Translations under genes and position numbers: made by a program | In this document: positions 1-10,700 of the stretch, piece after piece | Layout of the letters: each line of letters starts with the position of its first letter | Position numbering within the stretch: the first letter of the stretch is position 1 | Source of the DNA: Burkholderia sp. Bp9142 | Lineage (GTDB): Bacteria; Pseudomonadota; Gammaproteobacteria; Burkholderiales; Burkholderiaceae | DNA: 64,000 nt | Assembly: GCF_003853415.1 (NCBI RefSeq) | Contig: NZ_QTPP01000016.1 | Span: forward strand, 62,001-126,000 | Reading direction: 5' to 3' | Notes under the pieces: model-generated | What the model saw: the letters and a program-made list of their open reading frames with translations, nothing else | Databases searched by the model: none | Told to the model about the DNA's origin: nothing

Positions 1-342
1 GTTGTCCGGCGAAAAGAACAGCACGCCCATGGCGCCCCACAGGCAGCCGGACATGCCCGCGAACAGCATGTATTTCCGGGCGCGGCGCGTGGCCGTCCCG
101 GCAGGATGCTCGCCTGCGCGGCGATCCCGCCAGACCATGACCGTGCGGATGGCGGTCAGCACGCAGATCGCCGCGGCCCACGCGAGCAGCGCGTGCCGCG
201 ACACTTCGTTCCACAACAGAAAGGTGGTCAGGCTGACCACGGCGATGTTGCCGAACAGGATCGGCGGAGACTGTCGGTACAGCGTATTGACCAGCTCCAG
301 CTGCACATGGGCACGATATTCTTGCGCTATCCTTGTTGCCAT
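1..342 (-). CDS. Membrane sensor protein, N-terminal part (cut by window edge)
   Basis: Only the first 114 codons are in the window; the gene continues beyond base 1. The start is the ATG at 340-342. The visible part has an amphipathic opening (MATRIAQEYRAHVQLE) followed by at least three hydrophobic helices, including LFGNIAVVSLTTFLLW and LLAWAAAICVLTAI, with charged loops. It is divergent from a LuxR-type response regulator starting 140 bases away, so it is probably the N-terminal membrane domain of the partner histidine kinase. A membrane-anchored cyclase is possible, because the catalytic part is not visible. The membrane topology is seen; the kinase assignment is inferred from context. 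Confidence 0.6.
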   Translation of the reverse strand, partial: MATRIAQEYRAHVQLELVNTLYRQSPPILFGNIAVVSLTTFLLWNEVSRHALLAWAAAICVLTAIRTVMVWRDRRAGEHPAGTATRRARKYMLFAGMSGCLWGAMGVLFFSPDN

Positions 343-481
343 TTCAAAATCGCGTAGCGGATTCGACGTTGGACGGGTCGGGCGTCGATCTTGCCCGCCG
401 CGTGACCCGTCGCAACGGGGTTGCATCGTATTGTCGCAAAGGAATGAGCTTCCGGGTGCCCCGGGAGAAGGCGAAAGAAAA

Positions 482-1162
482 ATGAAAAAAATCGTGCTTG
501 CCGAAGACCACGCCATTATTCGCGACGGGCTGAAGTTGTTGCTGAGGACGCGAGCGAACTGGATCGTCGTCGGGGAAACCGGTGACGGCCGAATGGTCGA
601 TCAGCTGGTGCGCGACACGCAGGCCGATTTGCTGCTGCTCGACCTCGATCTACCCGGCTTCCCCGGCATCGACCTCGCGAAACGAATCAAGGCGCAATCG
701 CCGCAGACCCGAATCCTGGTGGTCACGGGCAGCCAGAATCCGGCCACGGTCCGGGCGGCCGTGGCGATCGGCGTCGACGGATACATGCTCAAACACGAAG
801 ATGGCGACGAGCTGCTGCGTGCGGTCTCGCTGGTGCTGTCGGGTATCCGCTATGTCAGCGACTCGCTCGCCCATGTCCTCGAGAACACCGGCGGTAGCGC
901 CGTGCCACCGGTGACGGCGCGAGAGAAGGAAATCCTTGTGCTGATTGCCAATGGACACTCGAGCAAGGAGATCGCCATCAAGCTGAATCTCAGCGTGCTG
1001 ACGGTACGCAAGCATCGACAGAACCTGATGTCGAAACTGTCGTTGCACAACGTCGCCGAAGTGATCGCGTATGCGCTGCGCGACGGCCTGACCGTGCTGC
1101 CGCTCTCCGACGATGTCGGCGCGGAGGAAGGTGTGATTCGCGCGCTCTCGCCCGCGCCGTGA
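482..1162 (+). CDS. NarL/FixJ-type two-component response regulator
   Basis: 226-residue response regulator. The receiver domain (about residues 1-120) has the acidic pair in VLAEDHAIIRDG, the phospho-acceptor Asp54 in LLLLDLDLPG, a Thr in VVTGSQN and the conserved Lys in GYMLKHED. A C-terminal LuxR helix-turn-helix begins at VTAREKEILVLIANG and contains SSKEIAIKLNLSVLTVRKH. I chose the ATG at 482, preceded by the purine-rich GGGAGAAGGCGAAAG, over upstream in-frame starts that lack domain support. It probably acts as a phosphorylation-dependent transcription factor for the divergent membrane sensor. The regulon is not evident from the sequence. Confidence 0.9.
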   Translation: MKKIVLAEDHAIIRDGLKLLLRTRANWIVVGETGDGRMVDQLVRDTQADLLLLDLDLPGFPGIDLAKRIKAQSPQTRILVVTGSQNPATVRAAVAIGVDGYMLKHEDGDELLRAVSLVLSGIRYVSDSLAHVLENTGGSAVPPVTAREKEILVLIANGHSSKEIAIKLNLSVLTVRKHRQNLMSKLSLHNVAEVIAYALRDGLTVLPLSDDVGAEEGVIRALSPAP

Positions 1163-1171
1163 CAACAACGC

Positions 1172-1201
1172 GCCGGCGGAACAGCGAACCGTTCCGCCGG
1201 C
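1172..1201. terminator. Hairpin between convergent genes
   Basis: Perfect 11-bp stem (GCCGGCGGAAC / GTTCCGCCGGC) with an 8-base loop, ten bases after the response-regulator stop and 35 bases before the end of the convergent lipoprotein gene. It has no true U-tract, so it is a terminator-like hairpin that could serve both strands. Confidence 0.55.
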
Positions 1202-1236
1202 CAATTGTTCGCCGGCCGTACCCGGCCAGCCGCCCG

Positions 1237-3321
1237 TTACCGGTCGTATTCGAGCGATTCGGTGAAGAGCGTGTCGACCGTATCCGTCCAGTTCAGGTTC
1301 ATGAACGAGAAGTCGGTGCTCCCCGTCCAGCCGGCCACCGCCGGGAACGCCACGCCTTGATCGCCCGGCACGTCGAGCGTGACCGCGGCGCCCGGCTGCG
1401 CCGGCAACGCTCGCGCGGAGCCGTTGACGAACACCGGCGACGGCTGCCCTGCCGCGGTTGCGCGAATCTGCACGTTGCCGCGCTTGACGAACGGCAGCCC
1501 CGCTTTCGACGTCCAGCTCAACCGGAACGTCGTGCCGCCCGCAAACGTGCTTGCGGTACCCGGCGTCAGCGCGTCGCGTGTCGACTGCGCGACGTCGTGC
1601 CACGCGTACTGGCGCAACGCATCAGGCAACGGCGACGGCGTGCGCAGCCGGACCGTATAGTGTCTGGCCGGCGCCGCGGTGTTGCCGTTCTGGTAAACGT
1701 CGATCGTGTACGCGCTGAACGGCTTGATGTCGGCGAGCTCGGCGGCGCTCAACTGCGGCTTCGCCCAGGCGGTATTGTTGCGCGGCGCATCGCCCGGCCA
1801 CGAAAACAGGCCCTGGTTGGCCGGATCCTGCGCGACGCCCGCCAGGCGGAAATTGTTGCGGCACTGCGCATTCTTCGCCAGCGCGGCAAGCTGGGCCGGC
1901 GTCTGCCCGCTCGCAATCTGTGCACGGATATTCAGCGTGTCGCAGGTGCCGCTCGACGGCTGCAGGAACACGCCATTGCGCAACCCCGGGCCGTTGACGA
2001 TCGCGAAGTCCACCGCGGTGCCCGCCGCATCGACGGTTCCTACCTGCAAGTTGAGCGAATCGACGAACGCGTTCGTGCCCGTCGACGGATTGGCCGCATT
2101 CAGCCAGTCCCACTTCTGCGCGTTCGCGTTCACCTTGCTCAGCACCGCGCGTTGATTGCCGACCACGCGCCAGCCGGTATCGCCGCTCGCGAGGCTGCCC
2201 GCCCGGACGGCGAGCTGCACATGCTGCTGCATGCCGTCGCGAATACCGTCGGTGCGCGTCCATGCAAGCTTCACCCACATCGTATCGCTGGCGACGACGC
2301 GGATCACCTCCGGCACGCTGAAGCTTGCGTTGTTCATCGCATCGTCGGCGACGATGCCCGGCGTGCCGCCGCCGGCCGGCGCGCCGAACTCCTGATCGAC
2401 CGACATGCCGTTGTTGAGATAGGCAGCGGGCACGCCGGTGTTCAACGCGCCCGCCGCGACGTCATCGACGAAGAGCAGCCCGCACGCCGACACCTTGCCA
2501 CCCGTGCGCGAAGCACCGGTCGAGCCGGCAAAGCACTGGTTGAGGGCGCTCTGCAGTCCAGCCAGATCGCTGGCGCTCGGCAGGTTCGACACCGCCGCGC
2601 CGTTGATGGTCGCGACGGCCGGCAGGCTGGCCTTGTCGCTGGCCTGCGGCGCGACGCCCGGCGCGAGCTCGAGTTGCACGGGCGTATCGCTGGACGCCCC
2701 TGCCACCGAACTGATCTGGACACCGCCATTCGGCAACACGCTGATCTTCACCTGATCAAGCAGCCGGTCGAGCCCCGGCGCACCCGCGGTCAACGGACCG
2801 GAAATCAGGTCGACGCCCGTATTGCCGGTCGCGGCCAGCAGGTCGGCCAGCACGGCGGAATACGCCTGCACCGTGCCCGCAACGGCCTGCGCCGTGACCT
2901 TGCTCTGCAGCAACCCCGTGTCGCCCAGCAGCTTCGTCGGGTTGTCGCCGACGATCGTCGCGGCGATCGCGTTCGTGATCGGCGTGATGTTGATCGTCTG
3001 CGTGCCGCCGGTGGCGCTGAGCGCGATCAGGGTGGCTTGCGAATCGGCGACGTTGCCATACGCGGACAACGCGAAGGGCGCGGTCAAGCCGGTCACGGTG
3101 CAATGAAACGCACCGGTCGCGGCGTCGGCCGGACAGTCGACTGATTTGCCGGTCGCGTCGACCAGCTTCACGGTCGCGGCCTGCATCGCCGCGCCGGCCG
3201 CCGCGACACCGCTGACCGTCTGCGCGGCAGGTTCGGGCGGCGACGAGGACGAACTGCCTCCGCCTCCACAAGCCGACAGCACGAGCGCTGCAATACCGGA
3301 CATGACAGGTTTGAGTTTCAT
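1237..3321 (-). CDS. Large secreted lipoprotein of unknown function
   Basis: 694 residues. It has a classic lipoprotein signal, MKLKPVMSGIAALVLSACGG, with the lipobox LSAC and a Gly/Ser-rich tether (GGGGSSSSS). After the tether comes a stretch like a carboxypeptidase-regulatory or Ig-like fold (GVAAAGAAMQAATVKLVDATGK), then long mixed alpha/beta sequence with no motif I recognise. The ATG at 3319-3321 has GGGGAAAA just upstream as its ribosome site. The protein should be lipid-anchored in the outer membrane or periplasm. It is convergent with the response regulator and divergent from the LuxR gene at 3561. The lipoprotein assignment is strong; function is unknown. Confidence 0.85.
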   Translation of the reverse strand: MKLKPVMSGIAALVLSACGGGGSSSSSPPEPAAQTVSGVAAAGAAMQAATVKLVDATGKSVDCPADAATGAFHCTVTGLTAPFALSAYGNVADSQATLIALSATGGTQTINITPITNAIAATIVGDNPTKLLGDTGLLQSKVTAQAVAGTVQAYSAVLADLLAATGNTGVDLISGPLTAGAPGLDRLLDQVKISVLPNGGVQISSVAGASSDTPVQLELAPGVAPQASDKASLPAVATINGAAVSNLPSASDLAGLQSALNQCFAGSTGASRTGGKVSACGLLFVDDVAAGALNTGVPAAYLNNGMSVDQEFGAPAGGGTPGIVADDAMNNASFSVPEVIRVVASDTMWVKLAWTRTDGIRDGMQQHVQLAVRAGSLASGDTGWRVVGNQRAVLSKVNANAQKWDWLNAANPSTGTNAFVDSLNLQVGTVDAAGTAVDFAIVNGPGLRNGVFLQPSSGTCDTLNIRAQIASGQTPAQLAALAKNAQCRNNFRLAGVAQDPANQGLFSWPGDAPRNNTAWAKPQLSAAELADIKPFSAYTIDVYQNGNTAAPARHYTVRLRTPSPLPDALRQYAWHDVAQSTRDALTPGTASTFAGGTTFRLSWTSKAGLPFVKRGNVQIRATAAGQPSPVFVNGSARALPAQPGAAVTLDVPGDQGVAFPAVAGWTGSTDFSFMNLNWTDTVDTLFTESLEYDR

Positions 3322-3560
3322 TGCTTTTCCCCGAGAGTCTTCTGGTTGTCAGGTGCGCTACGCACCGCGCATGCACGCTGTTGTCGGGGATTCTCGCAAA
3401 GGCGTTTTCTTCGATCATCATTCAGGTGAATGAAAATCGCAAAACAATGCGACCCTGAATGCAATCGACCTGTGTTAGCCTGAAAAAAATTCGGCATTCA
3501 AAATAAATATCATCAGACAAAAACGCCATATACGAAGACCACGATTCGGCGGGGGTGTGC

Positions 3561-4679
3561 ATGCTACGGGACCAACTTATCGGGGACCTCTATGAGGCCG
3601 CGATGCAGCCTGACGGTTTTCTCGAGACATTCCATCAGGTATCCGAAGCGCTTGGCGCAAACGTTTTTCACATGTTCAGCTGGGATACCGCACGCAACGC
3701 GCCGAAGTTCTCGATCTACTCGCCGCGCGCGGAGCTGGACGGCGTCGTCGCACTCTACGACCAGTACTATGGCGCGCTCGACCCGCGCCGCGGCTTTGTC
3801 GAGAGTGCCCCGCTCGGCGAATTCGTGTGCTGTCAGGATCACCTGACCGACCGCGACGTCGAGCGCAGCGAGTTCTTCCAGGACTACCAGATTCCGTCGG
3901 GCATTCGCTATCTGATGGGGGTGCGCCTCGCGCGTCCGGGCAGCGACGACATTCTGCTCGGGTTACTACGCGCCCACGGCCGACCGCCCTATTCGTCCGA
4001 CGAACGCGCCACGCTGGCAGGCATGGCGGGACATCTGCAACGCTCGATCAACCTGTGGCAGGACGCGCGCATCCTGCATCGCGACGCCATGCTCGGTGCC
4101 GAACTGATGGAGGAACTGGGCTTGTCCGTCTTCGCGCTGGACCGGCATTCGCGCGTCGTATTCGTCAACGGTGCGGCCGAAGCGATGCTGCGCGCGACCG
4201 CCTGCCTCAAGCTCGAACACGGGCACCTGAGCGCCGCGGGCGCGCCGCAGAACGATGCGCTGAAGGCCGCGCTGTCCCGCGTCGCGAAGACCCGAAAGAG
4301 CGAGAGCCTCGCGCTGTCCGGCACCCTGAGCGACGCGCACGAAATCTTTCTCGGCATCGCGCCACTGTCGGGGCAAGCGCTGCAGGCGACCTTCGGCGAC
4401 GCGACGATGCTGGTCACGGTCAGGCAACGCAGCACCGCCCCGCTCGTCGTCGCGCAACAGTTGCGACAGGCGTTCGGCTTGTCGAGCGCCGAAGCAGCCG
4501 TCGCGGAAGCGCTGCTCTGCGGCAAGACGCCGGACGAATGCGCGGCGAATACCGGCGTAGCGCTCACGACCATTCGCACCCAGTTGCGCGCGATCTACGA
4601 GAAGACACATTCGCGGAATCAGGCCGAGGCCGTTGGACGCATGCTCTGGGTGCTCCCGCAGCGCAAGCGCGAAGGCTGA
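3561..4679 (+). CDS. LuxR-family transcriptional regulator with N-terminal sensory region
   Basis: 372 residues. The N-terminal ~170 residues look like a GAF/autoinducer-type sensory fold. A PAS-like segment follows (LSVFALDRHSRVVFVNGAAE), then a C-terminal LuxR-type helix-turn-helix (FGLSSAEAAVAEALLCGKTP, then TTIRTQLRAIYEKT). There is no receiver domain, so it is a one-component regulator. ATG 3561 follows GGCGGGGGTG closely; an in-frame GTG at 3555 is the alternative start. The 239-base AT-rich gap to the divergent lipoprotein gene should hold both promoters. It is convergent with the giant gene at 4718, and the sequence shows nothing about its targets. Confidence 0.8.
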   Translation: MLRDQLIGDLYEAAMQPDGFLETFHQVSEALGANVFHMFSWDTARNAPKFSIYSPRAELDGVVALYDQYYGALDPRRGFVESAPLGEFVCCQDHLTDRDVERSEFFQDYQIPSGIRYLMGVRLARPGSDDILLGLLRAHGRPPYSSDERATLAGMAGHLQRSINLWQDARILHRDAMLGAELMEELGLSVFALDRHSRVVFVNGAAEAMLRATACLKLEHGHLSAAGAPQNDALKAALSRVAKTRKSESLALSGTLSDAHEIFLGIAPLSGQALQATFGDATMLVTVRQRSTAPLVVAQQLRQAFGLSSAEAAVAEALLCGKTPDECAANTGVALTTIRTQLRAIYEKTHSRNQAEAVGRMLWVLPQRKREG

Positions 4680-4717
4680 CCCGCCGATGTTGCGGGCTAG
4701 CCTTCGCCGCACCGCGC

Positions 4718-7700
4718 TCACCCGACAATGACCTGCTGCCCGGGATCGATCTCGCCCGGATGGCTCGCCAGGTTCCGGTTGAGCTGCAGGATCTCGTTGA
4801 ACGCGGCGTTGATCCGCTGCCCCTCCGACATCCGCTGCTGTTCGTCAGCCGGCACCTGGGCCGCGGCAAGCAGCGATCCTTCGTGACTTTCGGCGATCGT
4901 CCACAACGAATCGCCGGCGACCACGTTCACCGTCAGCGGCGTCGGCGTTGGCGTCGGGCTGGGCGAGCTCGTCTGGGTCGGCGCCGGTTGCGATGGCGCG
5001 CTCGACGGCTGCGTGCCTGCCGTCGCCGACGGTGTCGCGGACGCACTCGGCTGGGCCGGCGCCGTCGTCGTGCCGGGCGACGGCGCGAACGATGCGCCCG
5101 GCGCCGGTGTCCCGGGATTCGAACCCGACGGTGTCGGCGGCGAACCCGGCGGCTTGTGCTGATCGTCCGGCGCGGTCGCCGACGTGTACAGGTTGATCCC
5201 CTGCATGATCCCGAAGATCGCCACCGGCGCCAGCGCGATGCCGGTCGGCAAGCGCTCCATCCACGGCGTCGCATTCGGGAAATGCGAATGCAGCCGCCCG
5301 GCGCCGAGCAGCGCACCGGACATCGCGGTCAGCGAGCCGGTCACCGGATCCTGCGTCAGCGCGGTATGAACGCCGGTTGCGATGCCGACCGCCGATGTCA
5401 GGTAGTCGCCGGTCGCGCTGGCGATCCGCGCGAGTTGACTGCGGTTCTCGGCATTCACGCCGCGCAGGCTGCCCCTGTAAACGATACCGGTGTAGGCGGC
5501 GCTGAACACGCCGCCGATCGCCTGTCCGCCGGCCAGCCAGTCGCCGTGCGTGAACGCCCTGAACGCATTCATCGTGATCGACCCGCCGTACCCACCGAGC
5601 GCCAGCACGCGGCCGACCCGGCCGATCGAATGCCGCGGGCTGCCGTGGTGCAGCAGCTTCAGCGACGTCCCGCCGACCACGCCCTGCATCTGCGCGAGCA
5701 TGTCGGCGGCGATCGCCTTCGTATGCGTGACGGTGTCGTCGAACGACAGCATCCCGTCGTCGTTCAGCGCACGAAGCTGCGCGGCCATCGCCTTGCCTTC
5801 GTGCGCGATCTGCTCAAGCTGCGTGCCGCGTGCGGCCACGTCGAAGCCGTTCGCCTTCAGTTGCGCCTGCAGCCCGCGCACGAGCCGGTCGACGACGCGG
5901 TCGAACACGCGCGGATCGCCGTTCTTCAAGCTCGCGACCGCGCCGTGATGCAGCGCCTGGAACACGCGTCCGACCCGCAGGCCCGCATACAGCGAGTTCG
6001 TCGCGGTGCGCACCGACTCCCGGCCGACCGCGACGAGCACGCCCGCCCCCGCGCCGCCGGTCACGGTGGCCGCGGCGATGTCGCCGGCAATCCGCCTGGG
6101 CGACGGCGGCGGCGTGTTCTCGCCGATCGGCGCGTCGTGCACCCGCAGCGCATGCAGTTCCGCCTGCGCGCGCTTCGCGTCGGGAATGTCGACCTTCGCG
6201 AGCTGGGCGGCTTCCCGGCGGCTCGCACCGATCGGCTTGGTGCCGTCGTTGATCAGCGCCGGGTCGCGCACGACCGCGCGCCAGTGCTCGACCGGGTCGG
6301 CGGTGGACGGCCGCTTGCCGGTGGTCACCCGGTCGGGCACGCTGCCGCCGTAGTCGGCCAGCCAGCGTCCGCCGAACGTGCGTGCGCCCTTGTCCGTCGT
6401 GGTACGCGGCTGGTTGCCGTCGTCGTCCCACAGCTTCGTCGCATGCTCGATCGTCGCCTTGCGCGCCTGGTTCAGCCAGACGGTCGTGTTGCCTTCGTAG
6501 AGCTTCTGGCGCAGCGCGGCCAACTCGGCGGGCGCCATCCCGTCCGCGGCACCGAGCCGCTCGACTTCCGCGAACAGCAGTTGATGCTGGTTCGCGAGCG
6601 TCTGCCGGTCGACGCGCTCGAACACGCGCGTCAGCGCATCGGCGCCGTGCAGGCGGTTGATGACCTCGGGCCGGTTGCGGTTCTCGACGATCAGCTTCGC
6701 GAGCGCGCCGGTGAGATCCTGGTTGCCGATGAAGTCCGCGCCGTGCGTGCCGTACGACAGCCCCATGTGCACCCATTCGAGCCCCTTGTGCTCGAGCACC
6801 GCGCGCAGCAGCTTCTCGTGCCCGCCGCCCGGCACCGATTCCGGCACCGCGTCCCAGCCGTGGAACGTGATCATCACGTTCGGCGCCGTCGTGTCGGGAT
6901 GCGCGTTCGACCAGCTTTCGAGCGCGCTCATGACCCGTACGTAGTCGTGATACGTGTCGTTGGTGCCCGACTGGAACCGGTAGTCGGTGCCGGACACGAG
7001 CGCGCGCGACGGTGCGGTCTCGAGCCGGATCGCGAAACCGGTCCGGGCGGCCTCGTCGAGCCAGCGATGCAGATGGGCGAGATCGTCGAGCGGGAGCGCG
7101 GTCCCGTCCGAATCCGGCGCGGGATGGATCATCCCGTTCTCGCCGTCGAACACGGCGCGCTTCTGGTCGCCGAGCGCACGCACCGCGCTCAGGAAGTCCG
7201 GATCGTGCGCCTTGCCGAGCACCGCGGCGAGCGAATGCGGATCGATCACGAGCGTGGCGACCGGCATCACGCCGCCGTACCGCTCGACGAGCGCACCCAT
7301 CAATGCCGGATCGTCGCTCAGCGAGAACGAGCGCGCCATCGGCACCATGCGATCCTGCAACGCCGCGTCCGAGCGCGTGAAGATCTGCCGGATCCGCTTG
7401 TCGGCGACGGTCGCCGCGCCCAGGTTGCGCGTCCGCGCGCGCAGCTTGCCCGGCACCGGCAGGAACCGCGACGCCGACGTCGACACGTCGCGCGCGACGT
7501 ACAGCTTGTTGAGCAGCGTGCGCCACATGCCCACGTCGACCATGACAGCCTGCGGCTCGCCCTTCAGCACGAGGTTCACGTGGCCCGGCCGCTGCGCCTG
7601 CTTGTTGTACGCCTCGATCTGCTCGTGCGTCGGTAAGTACTGCTCGGGCTTCGCCGCGCCGTTGCGCAGGCTGAACGCGACGGAGGTCGCCGACGACAGC

Positions 7701-10700
7701 CCCGGCTGGTACGGTTCGATCGACAACGGCTCGGGCGCGGCACCCTTGCGCCTCAAGCGCCGCAAGTCCACGAGCACCTCGTTGTAGCCGTGCCGCGTGC
7801 GGGCCGCGAGCGCGCGGAACGGCGCCGAGTTCAGGCCGCGCGCTTCCGCATCCTTCCATTGATCGTGCAGCGCCTTCGCGCGCGCTTCGAGCGCGGCGAC
7901 GCGCGTCGGCCGCGCGCTGCTCAGGAAATCGCCCGGCGACAGCTGCGTGAGCAGGAAATGCACGTCCGTCCCGAAACGATCGTTGCCGATCGGCATTTCA
8001 TCAAGCGGCAGGCCCGGATGATTCTGGTTGCCGGCCTGCGGGAGCTTGTCGAACCAGCGCATCTCGCCGTTGCGCGCGGCGATCACGCCGAGCGGGTCGC
8101 CGAGCGCCTCGGCCACGGCGCCGTCGGTCCTGAACACGTAGATCACATGGCGGCCGCCGTCCAGCGCGCCGTTCCGGATCGCGGTCAGCAGGTGCGGCAC
8201 GCTGTTGCCGCTGAAGTCGACGGCGTTGAGCGCGGACTGCTCCGACGGCAGCAGATGCGGGTCGACCGGCGGCAGCGGCGCCGCGTTCGCATCGTCGCCC
8301 TGCTCCGCGCGCGCCAGCGGCCGGCGCACCGGCACGATCGACTGGAACAGGTCGCCGGCCGAGCGGAATGGTTTCTTCTCGACGGCCGGGGCCTCCTTCG
8401 CCGGCCGGAACCCGCCGATGCGATCGACGGTCGCGGGCGCCACGTCGCTGACGATGAAGCGAATCCCGCGGCGCGGCGACCGGCCGACCGGAATGCCGCC
8501 GCGGCGGCGTCGCCGGAACACCGTGCGCAGATCCTGCTCGGGAATCTCGGTATCGCCGAGCGGCGCCTTCTCGACGTACTTCCACTCGTGGTTCGTGTTG
8601 CGCTGCGCGTAGCCGAGCACCTTGCCCGTCTCGTCCTCGACCACGTGAATCCAGCGCTGCTCGCCGGAGACCGCACGCACGGCCTGGCGCGGCCGCTTGA
8701 AGACCGGCGCGTCCTGCAGCTTCGACACGTCGGCCGCGAGCGTCTTCTCGATCGCCTGACCCGTGGGCGTCACGGACCACGACGTCTTGCCGTCCGGCGT
8801 CTCGATCTTCGACGGGCCGCCGAACGCCACCAGTTCGTCGTGCGCGACCGGCGACACATGGAAATCGAACTTGCCGCGGGCGCGTCGGCCGCTGTTGTCG
8901 GCCCGCTCCAGCGCCTTGCTCAGTGCATGCGGCACGCGCTTGCCGTCCAGCATCCGCACCGGGCCGAGCACACCGTTCGCGTCGGTCTCGAGCACCGCGA
9001 TGAACGCCGGTGCCGCGTGAGCGCCGGTGCCGGCGGGCGGTTCCGCATGCGCGGCGACCAGCACATGCGCGTTGGGGCCAAGCTGGCGAGCGAGCCCGTC
9101 CAGCGTCGGCACATGCCGGCCGTCGACCCGCGTGAGCGTGCGCCGTCCGAGGGTGTCGAGCCAGGACGCGGCGCGCGTCTGCTGTTCCGCCTCGACCACG
9201 GCGGCACTGCGCGGCGCGGCGGGCGCGCCCGCATGGCCGGAAACGGCGGCGGGCGGCGTCGCACCGGACGGGTCGCCGGCCGTGCTCGCGAGGCGGCCGG
9301 CCGGCCCCGCCGGCCCGAGCATCGGCCAGGTCGGGCTGCCGTCGACCGCGCCGACAGCGCGCGTACCGCCGGCATGCACGGCCGCATAGCCCTCCGGCAA
9401 GCCTGAACGATCGATGCCGGCGAGCCGGTACGACACGTCGCCGGTCGCCGCATCGCGGGTTCGCACGACATACATGTCGACGCCGGCCGGCTTGAACAGC
9501 GTGCCGCCGTCGGGCGTGGCGATGCGCAGCGCGCTCGCCGGATCGTGGCCGAGCGCCGACAGCAGCACGACGTCGGTCGCTGCCGCGGCGTCGACGGCGG
9601 CCAGGTTCGCGGTGGCGCTGGCCGCGACGCGATCCGCCGGCGTGAGGTCGCCCTGCGCGAACGCGCTGTCGGCCGGCAACGTCTCGGCCGGCACGTACGC
9701 GTGATTGCGCGGCCCGGTATGCGCGGTATCGAGTGCCTGCGCAAGCTCGTCGTGCGAGACCGTCCGCACGCCTTCCGGCAAGGCGAGCCGGGCATCGACA
9801 CCCGCGTGGCCGGGCGCGTGCGTTGCGGCCGCCGCCGTCGCGTCCGGCACCGTGCCGCTGAACCGGAACCAGCCTTCCTCCGGGTCGAGCGCGCCGAAAT
9901 CGGTGCCGCTGCCGAGCACGACGCTGCCGTCCCGCGTCACGAATTCGACGCGCAGGTTCGTCAGGCCCGCCGCGTCGAACGCCTGCATCACGTCGTCGAT
10001 CACGCGGGTCGGTTCGGGGCCGTCCAGGAAATAGCTCGGCCAGTGCTGGCTCACGGTGCCGCCGGCTTGCGTCACGCGCGCGGCGTCGCCGATCACGCCC
10101 GGCCGGTCGGCCAGCGCGGTGCGGAACGGATGGTCGAGCGTGACCGATTCGAACGTGCCGTCCGGGATCGCGCCGAAATCGTAGCCGGGATCGGCAAAGG
10201 TCGGATCGGCCACACGCGGCACCGTGGGACGCGGCGGCGGATCGGCGATCGGCCGCGACGCGGTGCGGGTGGTCGTCGGTGCCGGTTCCGCGTCCGGCCC
10301 TGCGGGGAGCGCCGGGCGGCCGGCGCGCGCCGGGTCGCCGCGGAAACTTTGCATCGGCAGACGATCCTGGTCGACCTGGCCCGTCAGCCGCGTTCCGCGT
10401 ACGGTGGTCGAACCGTCGGGTTCCACGAGCAGGATATCCGGCGGCGCCCAGACCGAGGTCGGCCGTCCGGTGATCTCCGACAGACGCTGGGCCAGCGCTG
10501 CCGCGAACGTCGTGCTCGCGGCCCGCACCTGGCCCGGCGCAACGCGCAACGGGTCATGCTTGTTCGACCCGCCGAAACAGGAATACAGCGTCACGTCCTG
10601 CCCCGGTTCGAGATGCGGCGCGACACGCTCGGCCACGTCGTCCGGCGTGAGCGGCCGGCCTTCGGGGCCCAGCATCGCGTCGGCCGACATCCCGTGACCG

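Noticed and set aside
2-481. An in-frame upstream extension of the response regulator
   Set aside because: It overlaps the divergent sensor gene and lacks coding character; the receiver domain begins at the ATG at 482.
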